From CADEDH01 sp039029735 (GTDB lineage: Bacteria; Actinomycetota; Acidimicrobiia; Acidimicrobiales; SZUA-35): a DNA stretch of 64,000 nucleotides. The notes under the pieces were generated by a model, which saw only the letters and a list, made by a program, of their open reading frames with translations, was not told the DNA's origin and ran no database searches. The DNA is taken from NCBI GenBank assembly GCA_039029735.1, contig JBCCFL010000008.1, positions 62,001 to 126,000 on the forward strand. Reading direction: 5' to 3'. Position 1 is the stretch's first letter, and each line of letters starts with the position of its first letter. This document shows positions 22,959 to 31,683 of the stretch, piece after piece. The translations under genes were made by a program, and so were the position numbers.

Positions 22959-25900
22959 ATGGCAGTGACGCGACTACTGGTGGCCAACCGAGGCGAGATC
23001 GCGATCCGTGTGATGCGGGCCGCCCGCGACCTCGGCATCCAGACGGTGGCCGTTGCCCCCGCCGACGACGCTGGTTCGCTCCACACGCGCCTGGCCGACG
23101 AGGTGGTGACCCTGCCTGGTCGGGGAGCAGCCGCATATCTCGACGTCGGTGAGATCATCGCGGCGACGCAGGGCGCGGGCTGTGATGCGCTCCATCCCGG
23201 TTACGGGTTCCTCGCGGAACGGGCCGATCTCGCCGAGGCCTGTGCGGCCGCCGGGGTCACGTTCGTCGGCCCGACGCCCGCCCAACTCCAGGTGTTCGGT
23301 GACAAGGTGGCCGCCCGGGCCCTCGCCGCCGCGCACGGCGTGCCGATGACGCCGGGAACCACCGGTGACACCTCCCTGGCCGAGGCGGAGGTCTTCCGGG
23401 GCGAGCACGGGGCACTGATGATCAAGGCCGTTGCTGGCGGCGGGGGTCGGGGGATGCGGCCGGTCTTGCCTGGCGACGACCTCGCCGCGGCCTACGAGCG
23501 GAGCCGGAGTGAGGCCGAGGCCGCATTCGGACTCTCTGCGGTGTACGTGGAGCGGCTCATCGAGCGGGCCCGCCACATCGAGGTGCAGATCGTGGGTGAC
23601 GGCACCAGCGTGGTCCACCTCGGCGAGCGGGAGTGCACCCTGCAGCGGCAGAACCAGAAGATCGTGGAGATCGCCCCGAGCCCGACTCTGGACCCCGACA
23701 CCCGCCAGGTGCTCACCGACGCCGCTGTCCGGATGGCGAGTGCCGTTGGCTATCGCTCGCTCGGCACCTGGGAGTTCCTCGTCGATGCCGATGATCCCGG
23801 CTCGATCTCCTACCTCGAGACGAACGCCCGGCTCCAGGTCGAGCACACCGTTACCGAGGAGGTGACCGGCGTGGACCTCGTGCAGGCGCAGCTGCGGCTC
23901 GCCGGCGGTGCGTCGCTCGCCGATGTGGGCCTCGACCCCGCGGCCGTGCCGGCGCCGCGGGGCTTCGCCGTGCAGGCCAGGGTCAACACCGAGACCATGC
24001 AAGCCGACGGCACCGCCCGTCCCGCCGGCGGCACGCTCGTGGCCTTCGACGCCCCCACCGGCCCGGGCGTGCGCACCGACACCTACGGCTACGCCGGCTA
24101 CACGACCAACCCTGGATTCGACTCCCTCCTGGCCAAGGTGATCGGGTCCACCCCGCAGCCCCGGTTCGCCGAGGCGCTGGCTCGCACCCGGCGGGCGCTC
24201 GGAGAGTTCCGGGCCGACGGTGTGGCCACCAACATCGGCTTCCTGCAGGCGTTGCTGGCCCATCCTGCGGTGGAGCGGAACGAGGTCACCACTGGGTTCA
24301 TCGCCGCCAACGCCGCTGAGCTGATGACTGCGGCGGCCACCATCGAGCAGCGCTACTTCGCCCCCGTCGCACCGGTGGAAACGGGTCCGGCATCCAGCGC
24401 CGGGTCTGGGCCCACCGGACTGGCAGGGGCCGTGGTCGACGCATCCGACCCCCTCGCGGTGCTGACGCACGGCGCCCTTCCCGGCGAGCACGCGGATCCT
24501 GCGCCATCGGGCCCCGGCCCTGTCGCACCACCACCGCCTCCGACGGCGCCCGTCCCGGTGAGTTCGAGCCTGGTGGGCCCGGACGGGTCACGAGCGGTCG
24601 AGGCCCCGCTGCAGGGCACGATCGTTGCGGTATCGGTCGCCCCCGGTGACGTGGTCACCGAGGGTCAGCCCGTGGCCGTGATGGAGGCCATGAAGATGGA
24701 GCACGAGATCCCGGCCTCGGTCACCGGCACCGTCGCCGACGTGGCCGTGACGGTCGGCGACACCGTGTTCGAAGGCCACGCGCTGTTGTTCGTGGCCCCA
24801 GGCGAGGTCGAGGTCGGGGCGGTCGAGGCGGCCCAGGACGTCGACCTCGATCTGATCAGGCCTGACCTGGCCCAGATGTACGAGCGCCGGGCCTACGGCC
24901 TCGACGAGAACCGTCCCGATGCGGTCGCCAAGCGTCATGGCCGTGGCCACCGCACGGCCCGGGAGAACGTCGAACAGCTGGTCGATCCCGGCACCTTCGT
25001 CGAGTACGGCCGGCTCATGCTCGCCGCCCAGCGCCGCCGCCGTGATCTCCAGGATCTTCTGGAGAACACCTCTGGTGACGGCATGGTGGCCGGAATCGGC
25101 AGCGTCAACGGCGACCTGTTCGACGAGCATGCCGCCCAGGCGATGGTGATGTCGTACGACTACATGGTGCTGGCCGGCACCCAGGGCGGGCAGAACCATC
25201 GCAAGAAGGATCGGTTGTTCGAGATCGCCCAGCACAACCGCCTGCCCGTGATCCTCTACGCCGAGGGCGGAGGGGGCCGGCCCGGCGACACCGACGGCAT
25301 CGGTGGGTCAGGCCTCGATTGCTGGGCCTTCACGTTGTTCGCCCAGTTGTCGGGCCTTGTCCCGGTGGTTGGCATCACCAACGGGCGCTGCTTCGCCGGC
25401 AACGCCGTGTTGTTGGGGTGCTGCGATGTGATCATCGCCACCGAAGGCTCCAACATCGGCGTCGGGGGCCCGGCGATGGTGGAGGGCGGTGGCCTCGGTG
25501 TGTTCAAGCCGGAGGAGATCGGCCCGGTCGACGTGCAGGTGCCAAACGGCGTGATCGACATCCTCGTTGCCGACGAGGAGGAGGCCACGGAGGCAGCGAA
25601 GCAGTACCTCGCCTACTTCCAGGGGCCGATCGACGAGTGGGAGGCTCCCGACCAGCGACAGCTCCGACATGTGGTGCCCGAGAACCGCAAGCGGGTCTAC
25701 GACATGCGCGAGGTGATCGCCACCCTCTGCGACGTCGGCTCGGTGCTCGAACTCCGACCGCACTGGGGCCACGGTGTGATCACCTGCCTCGCCCGGATCG
25801 AGGGCCGGCCCGTCGGCGTGGTGGCCAACAACCCACACCACCTGGCCGGCGCCGTCGACGCCACCGCCGGCGACAAGGGCGCCCGCTTCATGCAGCTGTG

Positions 25901-26411
25901 CGACGCCCACGACATCCCACTGGTGTTCCTCTGTGACACGCCGGGGATCATGGTCGGCCCTCAGGCCGAATACGAGGCGACGGTGCGCCACGCCGCCCGG
26001 ATGTTCGTGACCTCGGCCAACATCGACGTTCCGTTCATGACGATCGTGACCCGCAAGGCCTACGGGCTCGGCGCCCAGGCGATGGCGGGCGGGTCGTTCA
26101 AGGCGCCGACGTTCACCGTGAGCTGGCCCACCGGAGAGTTCGGCGGGATGGGGCTCGAAGGGTTCGTCAAGCTCGGCTACCGCAAGGAACTGGAGGCCAT
26201 CGAGGATCCGGCCGAGCGGCTGGCCGCATACCAGGAGCGGGTCGACCGCCTCTACGACATGGGCAAGGCCGTGAACACGGCGAGCTACTTCGAGATGGAT
26301 GATGTGATCGATCCTGCCGAGAGCAGGGAGTGGATCATGATGGCGCTGCGGGCGGCGCCACCACCGGCTCCCCGCACTGGCAAGAAGCGGCCGATGGTCG
26401 ACACGTGGTGA
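22959..26411 (+). CDS. Single-chain biotin-dependent acyl-CoA carboxylase (BC-BCCP-CT fusion)
   Basis: This is a 1150-residue enzyme that would carboxylate an acyl-CoA using ATP, bicarbonate and biotin. Residues 1-450 are biotin carboxylase (LLVANRGEIAIRVMRAARD, the Gly-rich ATP loop KAVAGGGGRGMR, ERECTLQRQNQKIVEIAPSP, LETNARLQVEHTVTE). A Pro/Ala-rich linker leads to biotin carboxyl carrier protein with VMEAMKMEHE, biotin on Lys579. From about 640 come the two carboxyltransferase crotonase-like halves (EGGGGRPGDTDG and CDTPGIMVGPQAE). The fused order resembles the mycobacterial long-chain acyl-CoA carboxylase (LCC) type, not the split AccA/AccB form. The ATG at 22959 follows a GAAGG sequence; the open frame upstream lies antisense to the membrane gene and is not coding. 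SDR and DUF2889 genes follow in the same operon. Confidence 0.93.
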   Translation: MAVTRLLVANRGEIAIRVMRAARDLGIQTVAVAPADDAGSLHTRLADEVVTLPGRGAAAYLDVGEIIAATQGAGCDALHPGYGFLAERADLAEACAAAGVTFVGPTPAQLQVFGDKVAARALAAAHGVPMTPGTTGDTSLAEAEVFRGEHGALMIKAVAGGGGRGMRPVLPGDDLAAAYERSRSEAEAAFGLSAVYVERLIERARHIEVQIVGDGTSVVHLGERECTLQRQNQKIVEIAPSPTLDPDTRQVLTDAAVRMASAVGYRSLGTWEFLVDADDPGSISYLETNARLQVEHTVTEEVTGVDLVQAQLRLAGGASLADVGLDPAAVPAPRGFAVQARVNTETMQADGTARPAGGTLVAFDAPTGPGVRTDTYGYAGYTTNPGFDSLLAKVIGSTPQPRFAEALARTRRALGEFRADGVATNIGFLQALLAHPAVERNEVTTGFIAANAAELMTAAATIEQRYFAPVAPVETGPASSAGSGPTGLAGAVVDASDPLAVLTHGALPGEHADPAPSGPGPVAPPPPPTAPVPVSSSLVGPDGSRAVEAPLQGTIVAVSVAPGDVVTEGQPVAVMEAMKMEHEIPASVTGTVADVAVTVGDTVFEGHALLFVAPGEVEVGAVEAAQDVDLDLIRPDLAQMYERRAYGLDENRPDAVAKRHGRGHRTARENVEQLVDPGTFVEYGRLMLAAQRRRRDLQDLLENTSGDGMVAGIGSVNGDLFDEHAAQAMVMSYDYMVLAGTQGGQNHRKKDRLFEIAQHNRLPVILYAEGGGGRPGDTDGIGGSGLDCWAFTLFAQLSGLVPVVGITNGRCFAGNAVLLGCCDVIIATEGSNIGVGGPAMVEGGGLGVFKPEEIGPVDVQVPNGVIDILVADEEEATEAAKQYLAYFQGPIDEWEAPDQRQLRHVVPENRKRVYDMREVIATLCDVGSVLELRPHWGHGVITCLARIEGRPVGVVANNPHHLAGAVDATAGDKGARFMQLCDAHDIPLVFLCDTPGIMVGPQAEYEATVRHAARMFVTSANIDVPFMTIVTRKAYGLGAQAMAGGSFKAPTFTVSWPTGEFGGMGLEGFVKLGYRKELEAIEDPAERLAAYQERVDRLYDMGKAVNTASYFEMDDVIDPAESREWIMMALRAAPPPAPRTGKKRPMVDTW

Positions 26412-27196
26412 GGCCCGTGGCAGAACCCCGAAACCTCGCCAGCGAGAACTCCGCGCCCGAGACCGGCACCATCCTCGCGGTGGTGACCGGGGCGTCGCGG
26501 GGGATCGGGGCCGGCATCGCCTCCGCCGCCTCCGACGCGGGGGCGATCGTGGCCACCTGCAATCGGGGCGCATCGACGGCCCCCCATCAGCTCACCGCCG
26601 ATCTGAGTGACCCGGCGGCATGGGCCACGTTCGCCGACTGGTACAACGAGCTCGTCGACTCGGTTCAGCCGGCCGAGATCGTGATGGTCCACAACGCAGC
26701 CACCATCACCCCGATCGGGTTCGCCGGCGAGGTCGACCCAGACGCCTATCGGGCCAACGTGTTGCTCAACAGCGCCGCACCCCAGGTGCTGGGCGAGCGG
26801 GTGGTGGCCACCGCCCGCCGCACCGGCATCCCCACGGTGCTCGGCTTGCTGTCGTCGGGCACGGCCCACAACCCATGGGCGGGGTGGACGAGCTACGGGG
26901 CAGCCAAGGCGGCGGTCAACTGGTGGGTGCAGCTGCTCGGGCTGGAGCAGGCCGAACGCGACCACGTGGTGCGAGCGTTTTCCGTTGCCCCTGGGGTGGT
27001 CGCCACCGACATGCAGGCCGAGATCCGCGCCAGTGATCCTGACGCCTTCCCCGACGTGGACAGGTTCCAGTCGATGCACGATGACGGCACCCTGTCGTCA
27101 CCCGAAGCGGTGGGCGCCACGATCTGGAGGATCGCCCGCGCCTCGTGGTGGGACAACGGCGCCAACCTCGACGTACGAAACTTGCCGGAGCACTGA
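26408..27196 (+). CDS. SDR-family NAD(P)-dependent oxidoreductase
   Basis: This is a 262-residue protein. The Rossmann motif is VVTGASRGIGAGIASAA. Asn-Ala-Ala (HNAAT) stands where NAG is usual, and the catalytic YGAAKAAV (YXXXK) follows a Ser-containing LLSSGTAHNPW strand. It would oxidise or reduce a hydroxyl/keto group. The GTG at 26408 overlaps the carboxylase stop as GTGA, so it is translated with that gene; a GTG at 26417 is an alternative. C-terminal residues with DDGTLSSPEAVGATIWRIA fit the substrate-binding end of SDRs. The operon partner suggests a CoA-ester or sterol-type substrate. Confidence 0.88.
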   Translation: MRPVAEPRNLASENSAPETGTILAVVTGASRGIGAGIASAASDAGAIVATCNRGASTAPHQLTADLSDPAAWATFADWYNELVDSVQPAEIVMVHNAATITPIGFAGEVDPDAYRANVLLNSAAPQVLGERVVATARRTGIPTVLGLLSSGTAHNPWAGWTSYGAAKAAVNWWVQLLGLEQAERDHVVRAFSVAPGVVATDMQAEIRASDPDAFPDVDRFQSMHDDGTLSSPEAVGATIWRIARASWWDNGANLDVRNLPEH

Positions 27197-27199
27197 ACG

Positions 27200-27796
27200 A
27201 TGTCGATCTCCATTCATCAGCGGTCCTACGACTGCGAGGCCTTCGCCGAAGACGATGGGCGAATCCGCGTGCGGGGCCGCCTCGTCGACAACAAGCCGCA
27301 GGGCCTCGGCCTCGCCGACGGTGAGCCCCTCATCATCCACGAGATGGTGGTGCAGCTCTACGTCACCGTGCCGGCGTTCGAGATCGACGCCGTCGACGTC
27401 GACATGGTGGTGCACCCCTATGCGGTGTGCACCGACGTGTTGCCCGACTACCAGCAGCTCGTCGGGCTCTCGATCACCCGGGGGTACTCGCGTCGGGTGA
27501 AGGAACTGTTCGGTGGCCCCAACGGGTGTTCACACGTTGGAGCACTGCTGCAGGCGATGGGCCCGGTGGCGATCCAGTCCAGCTGGAGCCTGGTGAACCT
27601 GCACGACGATCCGGCCGATCGCCTGGTCAACGACACCAATGAACCCGAACGCATGCGCCGGCTGAAGCTCAACACGAACACGTGTCATGTGTGGCGCGAG
27701 GACGGCGACCACATGGCGGCTGTGGCCCGGGGCGACATGACGCTTCGACCAGGCTGGGAGGTGGAGCGCCTTCGGGCGCTCGGTGTCGACGTCTAG
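27200..27796 (+). CDS. DUF2889-family protein
   Basis: This is a 198-residue protein that starts 3 bases after the SDR stop. It matches the DUF2889 pattern: HQRSYDCEAFAEDDGRIRVR GRLVDNKP at the start, EMVVQLYVTV for the first core strand, then ITRGYSRRVKELFGGPNGCS with the conserved Arg, Gly and Cys before His-Val. In proteobacteria and actinobacteria the family is often beside steroid or aromatic degradation genes. Its activity is not known. As third gene after the carboxylase and SDR it most likely belongs to the same catabolic pathway. Its stop overlaps the convergent gene at 27793 by 4 bases. Confidence 0.8.
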   Translation: MSISIHQRSYDCEAFAEDDGRIRVRGRLVDNKPQGLGLADGEPLIIHEMVVQLYVTVPAFEIDAVDVDMVVHPYAVCTDVLPDYQQLVGLSITRGYSRRVKELFGGPNGCSHVGALLQAMGPVAIQSSWSLVNLHDDPADRLVNDTNEPERMRRLKLNTNTCHVWREDGDHMAAVARGDMTLRPGWEVERLRALGVDV

Positions 27797-28221
27797 GGCC
27801 GCTGGGCCGGCGGCTCGGTGTCGCCAGCGCCGTCGGCGCCGGGCGCGGGCGTCGGGGCCGGGGAACCGCTCAGGGAGATGTCGTCGATGCAGCGCTCAGC
27901 CAGCGGTACCGGGATGTTGGCCCTCGTGCGGTCGCGGGCCGACACGTGGACGCTCGCAGGAACGCGGGGATCGAACGAGCGCATGTACGCCTCGCGTCCG
28001 CTCTCGAACGCCTTCCAGCCGCCGGAGAACAGGTTGCCGGTCGGCCCCACGATCTGGCGGGCCGAGCGGTACATCTCCTCCTCGCTGAGCCGCCGGGTGG
28101 TGCGGCGTGAGAGGAACCGCTGGGCCCAGGCCTGTCGCCGCTGCTTCCACCACCGCATCCAGGGTCGTAGGCGCGGACCTGCCTGATCGGCAGGCGGGAG
28201 CTCCTCGACGGTTTCGACCAT
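27793..28221 (-). CDS. Hypothetical basic protein
   Basis: This is a 142-residue protein I do not recognise. Residues 1-45 are rich in Arg and Trp (PRLRPWMRWWKQRRQAWAQR). The middle has EEEMYRSARQIVGPTGNLFS and FESGREAYMRSFDPRVPAS, and the tail is Pro/Ala/Gly-rich. No signal peptide or membrane helix is seen. The start is backed by TAGCCT ending 6 bases upstream, which makes a real gene more likely than a shadow. It is convergent with the DUF2889 gene and divergent from lysS. No function can be assigned. Confidence 0.6.
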   Translation of the reverse strand: MVETVEELPPADQAGPRLRPWMRWWKQRRQAWAQRFLSRRTTRRLSEEEMYRSARQIVGPTGNLFSGGWKAFESGREAYMRSFDPRVPASVHVSARDRTRANIPVPLAERCIDDISLSGSPAPTPAPGADGAGDTEPPAQRP

Positions 28222-28227
28222 TCCCCG

Positions 28228-28233
28228 AGGCTA
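28228..28233 (-). promoter_or_regulatory. -10 element (TAGCCT) of the hypothetical gene at 27793-28221
   Basis: The hexamer on the minus strand ends 6 bases before the ATG, which fits a leaderless transcript. Confidence 0.45.
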
Positions 28234-28334
28234 GACCTGCCCTGTGAGCCGGCCACAACCAGGCGGCTCGGCAACGGCGTGCCACCCGCCACGTCACACC
28301 CGCAAATGGACGCCGAGGCTCCGGCCGCACCCCG

Positions 28335-28340
28335 TACGCT
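28335..28340 (+). promoter_or_regulatory. -10 element (TACGCT) of lysS
   Basis: The hexamer ends 6 bases before the ATG at 28347, with no Shine-Dalgarno sequence visible, so lysS is probably read from a leaderless mRNA. Confidence 0.5.
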
Positions 28341-28346
28341 GAGCGC

Positions 28347-30107
28347 ATGAGCAGCGGAATGCGCGATCGCCCGACGAAGCCCGACTGGGTGTCGCAGCTC
28401 GCCGATCGCGTGGTGCGGCGCTTCGAGGCCGACCAGCAGCAGACCGATCGTCCCGCACCGACCAAGGCGGTGTGTGCGTCGGGGATCAGCCCGTCGGGCC
28501 CGATCCATCTCGGCAACCTGCGGGAGCTGATGGTTCCCCACTTCGTGGCCGACGAGGTGCGGCGGCGCGGCGTGCCGTGTGAGCACATCCTGTCGTGGGA
28601 CGACTACGACCGCCTGCGCAAGGTGCCGGCCGGTATCGATCCCGACTTCACCCGTCACATCGGCCGACCGCTCACCGCGGTTCCCGATCCCCACGGTGAG
28701 CTCGACAGCTGGGCCGAGCGTTTCAAGGCGCCGCTGCGTGAGGCCGTCGATCGCCTCGGCATCGAGCTGCGCGAGATCTCCCAGACCGAGCAGTACCGCT
28801 CGGGTGCGTATCGAGCCGAGATCCTCACCGCGCTCGACCGTCGGGAAGAGATCAACGAGGTGCTCGGCCGGTTCCGCACGCTCGAACAGGCGAAGGCCGA
28901 CGATGGCGCCGACGGCGACAGCCCTGAGTCGGCCATGGAATCGGGGGCCGAGGACGCCGACGACGGCGACATCGGCTCCGACTACTGGCCCTACAAGGTG
29001 TACTGCCAGGACTGCGGCACTGACGTCACCACGATCACGGGTACGACGGCCGACGGCGAGAGCCTCTGGATCGACTACCGCTGCGACAGCACCGGCTACG
29101 AGGGCCGCTTCGATCTCTCCCGAGAAAACCACGGGAAGCTCGTGTGGAAGGTCGACTGGCCAATGCGTTGGGCCTACGAAGGGGTCACCTTCGAGGCCGG
29201 CGGTGCCGACCACTCCTCACCAGGCTCCAGCTTCAGCGTCGGCTCGGAACTGGTGAGCCGGATCTACGGCGGCAAGGCCCCCGAGTACGAGGCCTACTCG
29301 TTCGTCGGCACGAAGGGCATGGGCAAGATGAGCAGCTCGGCCGGCGCCGTGCCAACCCCGATCGACGCGCTCCAGGTGGTGGAGGCTCCGCTGCTGCGAT
29401 GGATGTACGTGCGCAAGACGCCGCGCCAGGCCATCACCGTGGACCTCGGGGGCGGGCTCGGCTCTCTGTACGACGAGTGGGACGCCCTCGGCCGCAAGCT
29501 CGCTGCTGGTGAGGCAGCCGGCTCGCAGAGCCTGATCATGGAGCGGGCCCGCACCACGGTCAAGGGCGCAGTGGCGGCCGAGCCGGAGGCGGTGGTGCCC
29601 TTCCGCACCCTCACCTCGGCCGTGGCCGTGGCGGCCGACGACGACGCCCAGATCGCCCGCATCGTGTCGCAGCTCACTGAGGTGGCCGCCGATGAGATGT
29701 CAACGGTCGAGCCTCGACTTGCGCTGGCCCGCACCTGGGTGAACGACTTCGCCCCGGAGGACGACCGCATCGTGGTGCGCAGCGATCCCGACGCCGAGCG
29801 GCTGGCGGAGCTGTCCGAGGAGGAGCGGCGGTGGCTCGATCTCCTCCTCGCCCATCTCGATGACGACTGGTCGCTGGATGGCACCAAGGATCTGGTCTAC
29901 GGCGTGCCGAAGATTGCCGCAGGCCTACCGCTCGACACGCCCCCCACCCCAGAGCTGAAAGTCGAGCAGCGCACGTTCTTCAAGCTGCTCTACCAACTCT
30001 TCCTGTCGGCTGACACGGGGCCCCGGTTGCCCACCCTGCTCATGGCTTTGGGCCCCGAGCGGGTCCGCCATCTCCTGGGCGGGGCCCCGGTCGCCAGTTC
30101 TGGCTAG
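28347..30107 (+). CDS. lysS: Class I lysyl-tRNA synthetase
   Basis: This 586-residue cytoplasmic enzyme charges tRNA-Lys. It is the class I (archaeal-type) form, not the common class II form. The HIGH signature reads SGPIHLGNLRELM and the KMSKS signature reads GTKGMGKMSSS. Between them lie HILSWDDYDRLRKVP, an acidic insertion (about 185-215) and a metal-like CQDCGT ... RCDS pattern. The C-terminal helical anticodon domain ends the protein. Class I LysRS is found in archaea and scattered bacteria, including parts of Actinobacteria. Whether this genome also has a class II enzyme cannot be known here. The gene converges on the anti-sigma gene; both stops lie in one CTAG. Confidence 0.93.
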   Translation: MSSGMRDRPTKPDWVSQLADRVVRRFEADQQQTDRPAPTKAVCASGISPSGPIHLGNLRELMVPHFVADEVRRRGVPCEHILSWDDYDRLRKVPAGIDPDFTRHIGRPLTAVPDPHGELDSWAERFKAPLREAVDRLGIELREISQTEQYRSGAYRAEILTALDRREEINEVLGRFRTLEQAKADDGADGDSPESAMESGAEDADDGDIGSDYWPYKVYCQDCGTDVTTITGTTADGESLWIDYRCDSTGYEGRFDLSRENHGKLVWKVDWPMRWAYEGVTFEAGGADHSSPGSSFSVGSELVSRIYGGKAPEYEAYSFVGTKGMGKMSSSAGAVPTPIDALQVVEAPLLRWMYVRKTPRQAITVDLGGGLGSLYDEWDALGRKLAAGEAAGSQSLIMERARTTVKGAVAAEPEAVVPFRTLTSAVAVAADDDAQIARIVSQLTEVAADEMSTVEPRLALARTWVNDFAPEDDRIVVRSDPDAERLAELSEEERRWLDLLLAHLDDDWSLDGTKDLVYGVPKIAAGLPLDTPPTPELKVEQRTFFKLLYQLFLSADTGPRLPTLLMALGPERVRHLLGGAPVASSG

Positions 30108-31132
30108 CACGCCCGCTGGTCGCGAATGATCGTCACCTCGTTGGCGTCGTTGAAGGTGAGCGACACGATGCTGCCTTCACCGGCGACCGCAACTGCGAGC
30201 AGGCCGGTGAGGTCCGACTCGCCGTACACGAGGCCGGAGCCCTCCTCGAAGGCGCAGTAGGCCTCCAACTCAGCGGCATCGAGCACGAACACCTCGGCGT
30301 CGGCGGCCAGAGGGAAGGTCCGCAACGCCGGGTTGGTGTTGAGCCCACCATGGAAGTCGGTGGCGCCGGCGTATGACGGCTCGGAGTCATGCTCTGGGCC
30401 CGCCGTTTGATCGAAGCCGAAGCCGGAGCGATCGAACCAGATCCACGTTCGGCCGTCGACCACCTCGAACCGCTCGACGTAGCCCCAGTCGAACCGGAGG
30501 TCCGGTTCGGCTTGGTTGATGAGCTCATCACCGGCTCCGGGGTCCGACGTCGTGGTGTCAGATGTGTCAGATGTGTCAGAGGTGTCGGAGGCCGTGGTGT
30601 CGGAGGTCGGCTGTTCTGTGGTGGTCGAGCCGTCGTCGTCGGTCGAGCCGCCGGTGGCGCCGTCGTCGTCGGAGGTCGAGTCGGCGGTGGTGTCGGTCGT
30701 GGTCGGGTCCGACTCGTCGGACTCACCGGTCGACGGGTTGGGCTTGTCCGCCGTGGAGTCGTCCGTGGTGGCCGAGCCGTCAGCAGCGACGTCGCTCGTC
30801 GCCGGGTCGTCGCCCCGGACGAGAGCGAGCGCACCGATACCCAGGGCGACGATGAGGACGGCGGCGGCCGCGAGGTACCAGGGCCGGCGATCAGGGTTGG
30901 GGGAGTGGTGATTGATCTGCATGGTTGGTAGTCGCTGCAGATCTGCATCCGTATCCCGATTTCTCATCGGGATCACCGGGGCCACCGGCTCGGCGGGATC
31001 GGCGGCGGCCGGCCGATTGGCGTGCTCGTGGTCCACGGCCACGAGGCGGTCGGTGATCCGATCCCAGTAGTCGGGGCCCCGGGGTGGTGTGTCGGCCGGA
31101 TCGAACAGGTGGCCGAACTCGTCGTCGCTCAT
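30104..31132 (-). CDS. Membrane anti-sigma-like protein with Ser/Thr/Asp-rich linker
   Basis: This is a 342-residue protein whose ATG overlaps the sigma-factor stop as ATGA. Residues 1-80 would be cytoplasmic and contain PDYWDRITDRLVAVD, a likely sigma-binding helix of a kind frequent in such partners. One membrane helix spans about 85-106. Residues 107-200 are a low-complexity Asp/Ser/Thr stretch, and the last 140 residues form an extracytoplasmic domain with TWIWFDRSGFGFDQTAG and a final Cys. No zinc-binding anti-sigma motif is visible. It most likely holds the sigma factor at the membrane and releases it on an unknown outside signal. The open frame upstream of the ATG is a shadow of the sigma gene. 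Confidence 0.7.
   Translation of the reverse strand: MSDDEFGHLFDPADTPPRGPDYWDRITDRLVAVDHEHANRPAAADPAEPVAPVIPMRNRDTDADLQRLPTMQINHHSPNPDRRPWYLAAAAVLIVALGIGALALVRGDDPATSDVAADGSATTDDSTADKPNPSTGESDESDPTTTDTTADSTSDDDGATGGSTDDDGSTTTEQPTSDTTASDTSDTSDTSDTTTSDPGAGDELINQAEPDLRFDWGYVERFEVVDGRTWIWFDRSGFGFDQTAGPEHDSEPSYAGATDFHGGLNTNPALRTFPLAADAEVFVLDAAELEAYCAFEEGSGLVYGESDLTGLLAVAVAGEGSIVSLTFNDANEVTIIRDQRAC
30555..30590. repeat. 9-bp tandem repeat in the anti-sigma linker
   Basis: Four units of GTGTCAGAT and close variants on the plus strand encode a Ser-Asp-Thr repeat in the protein on the minus strand. Copy-number change would alter linker length in frame. Confidence 0.75.
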
Positions 31133-31683
31133 GGTCTCGGCCCCTTTCGCAGACGTTCCTTGGCCCGGCTCACCTTCGACGCCACCGTGCCCCGTTGCAT
31201 GCCGACGATCTCGGCCACTTCGTCGTAGCTGTAGCCGAGGCCGGCCGTGAAGTAGAGGAGGGCGCGCTGCTCCGGATCGACCCGGGAGAGCACGTCGACC
31301 GCCTCGGCGTCGATCACGATCTCGGCCGTGATTGACGGCTGGGATGCAGGGAGGCGTTCGGCGGCGTCGTGGTCGAGGCCCACGGTGCGGCGGCGCGACT
31401 CGTACCGAATGTGATCGATCGCCGTGCGGTAGCAGATGGTGTGGAGCCACGAGCGCAGCGACGATCGACCATCGAAGCTGTCACGGGCTCGATACGCCTG
31501 CTCGTAGGTGGTCTGCATGATGTCGTCGATGGCGTTCGGGTCGCGCACCACGGCCCACGCCAAGCCTCTGAGGTAGTCGTCGTGTTCGGGGAGCATGGCC
31601 GCGAACGAGCGCGCGTCACCGGCGCGAATGCGGCCACCAGACGGGGCGCCGTCGCCGGTCGAAGCTCGTTCATGTGCGGACAT
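31129..31683 (-). CDS. ECF-type RNA polymerase sigma factor
   Basis: This is a 184-residue protein. Region 2 lies at about residues 33-102 (YLRGLAWAVVRDPNAIDDIM, then SLRSWLHTICYRTAIDHIRY). Region 4 lies at about 131-180 (VDPEQRALLYFTAGLGYSYD, then the recognition helix MQRGTVASKVSRAKERLRKG). The sequence is a standard two-region ECF factor. It is followed by its membrane partner with an ATGA overlap, so the pair is made in fixed ratio. This pair carries no AGY modules and no RTX repeats, so it is a third, independent sigma arrangement in the window. Confidence 0.88.
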   Translation of the reverse strand: MSAHERASTGDGAPSGGRIRAGDARSFAAMLPEHDDYLRGLAWAVVRDPNAIDDIMQTTYEQAYRARDSFDGRSSLRSWLHTICYRTAIDHIRYESRRRTVGLDHDAAERLPASQPSITAEIVIDAEAVDVLSRVDPEQRALLYFTAGLGYSYDEVAEIVGMQRGTVASKVSRAKERLRKGPRP

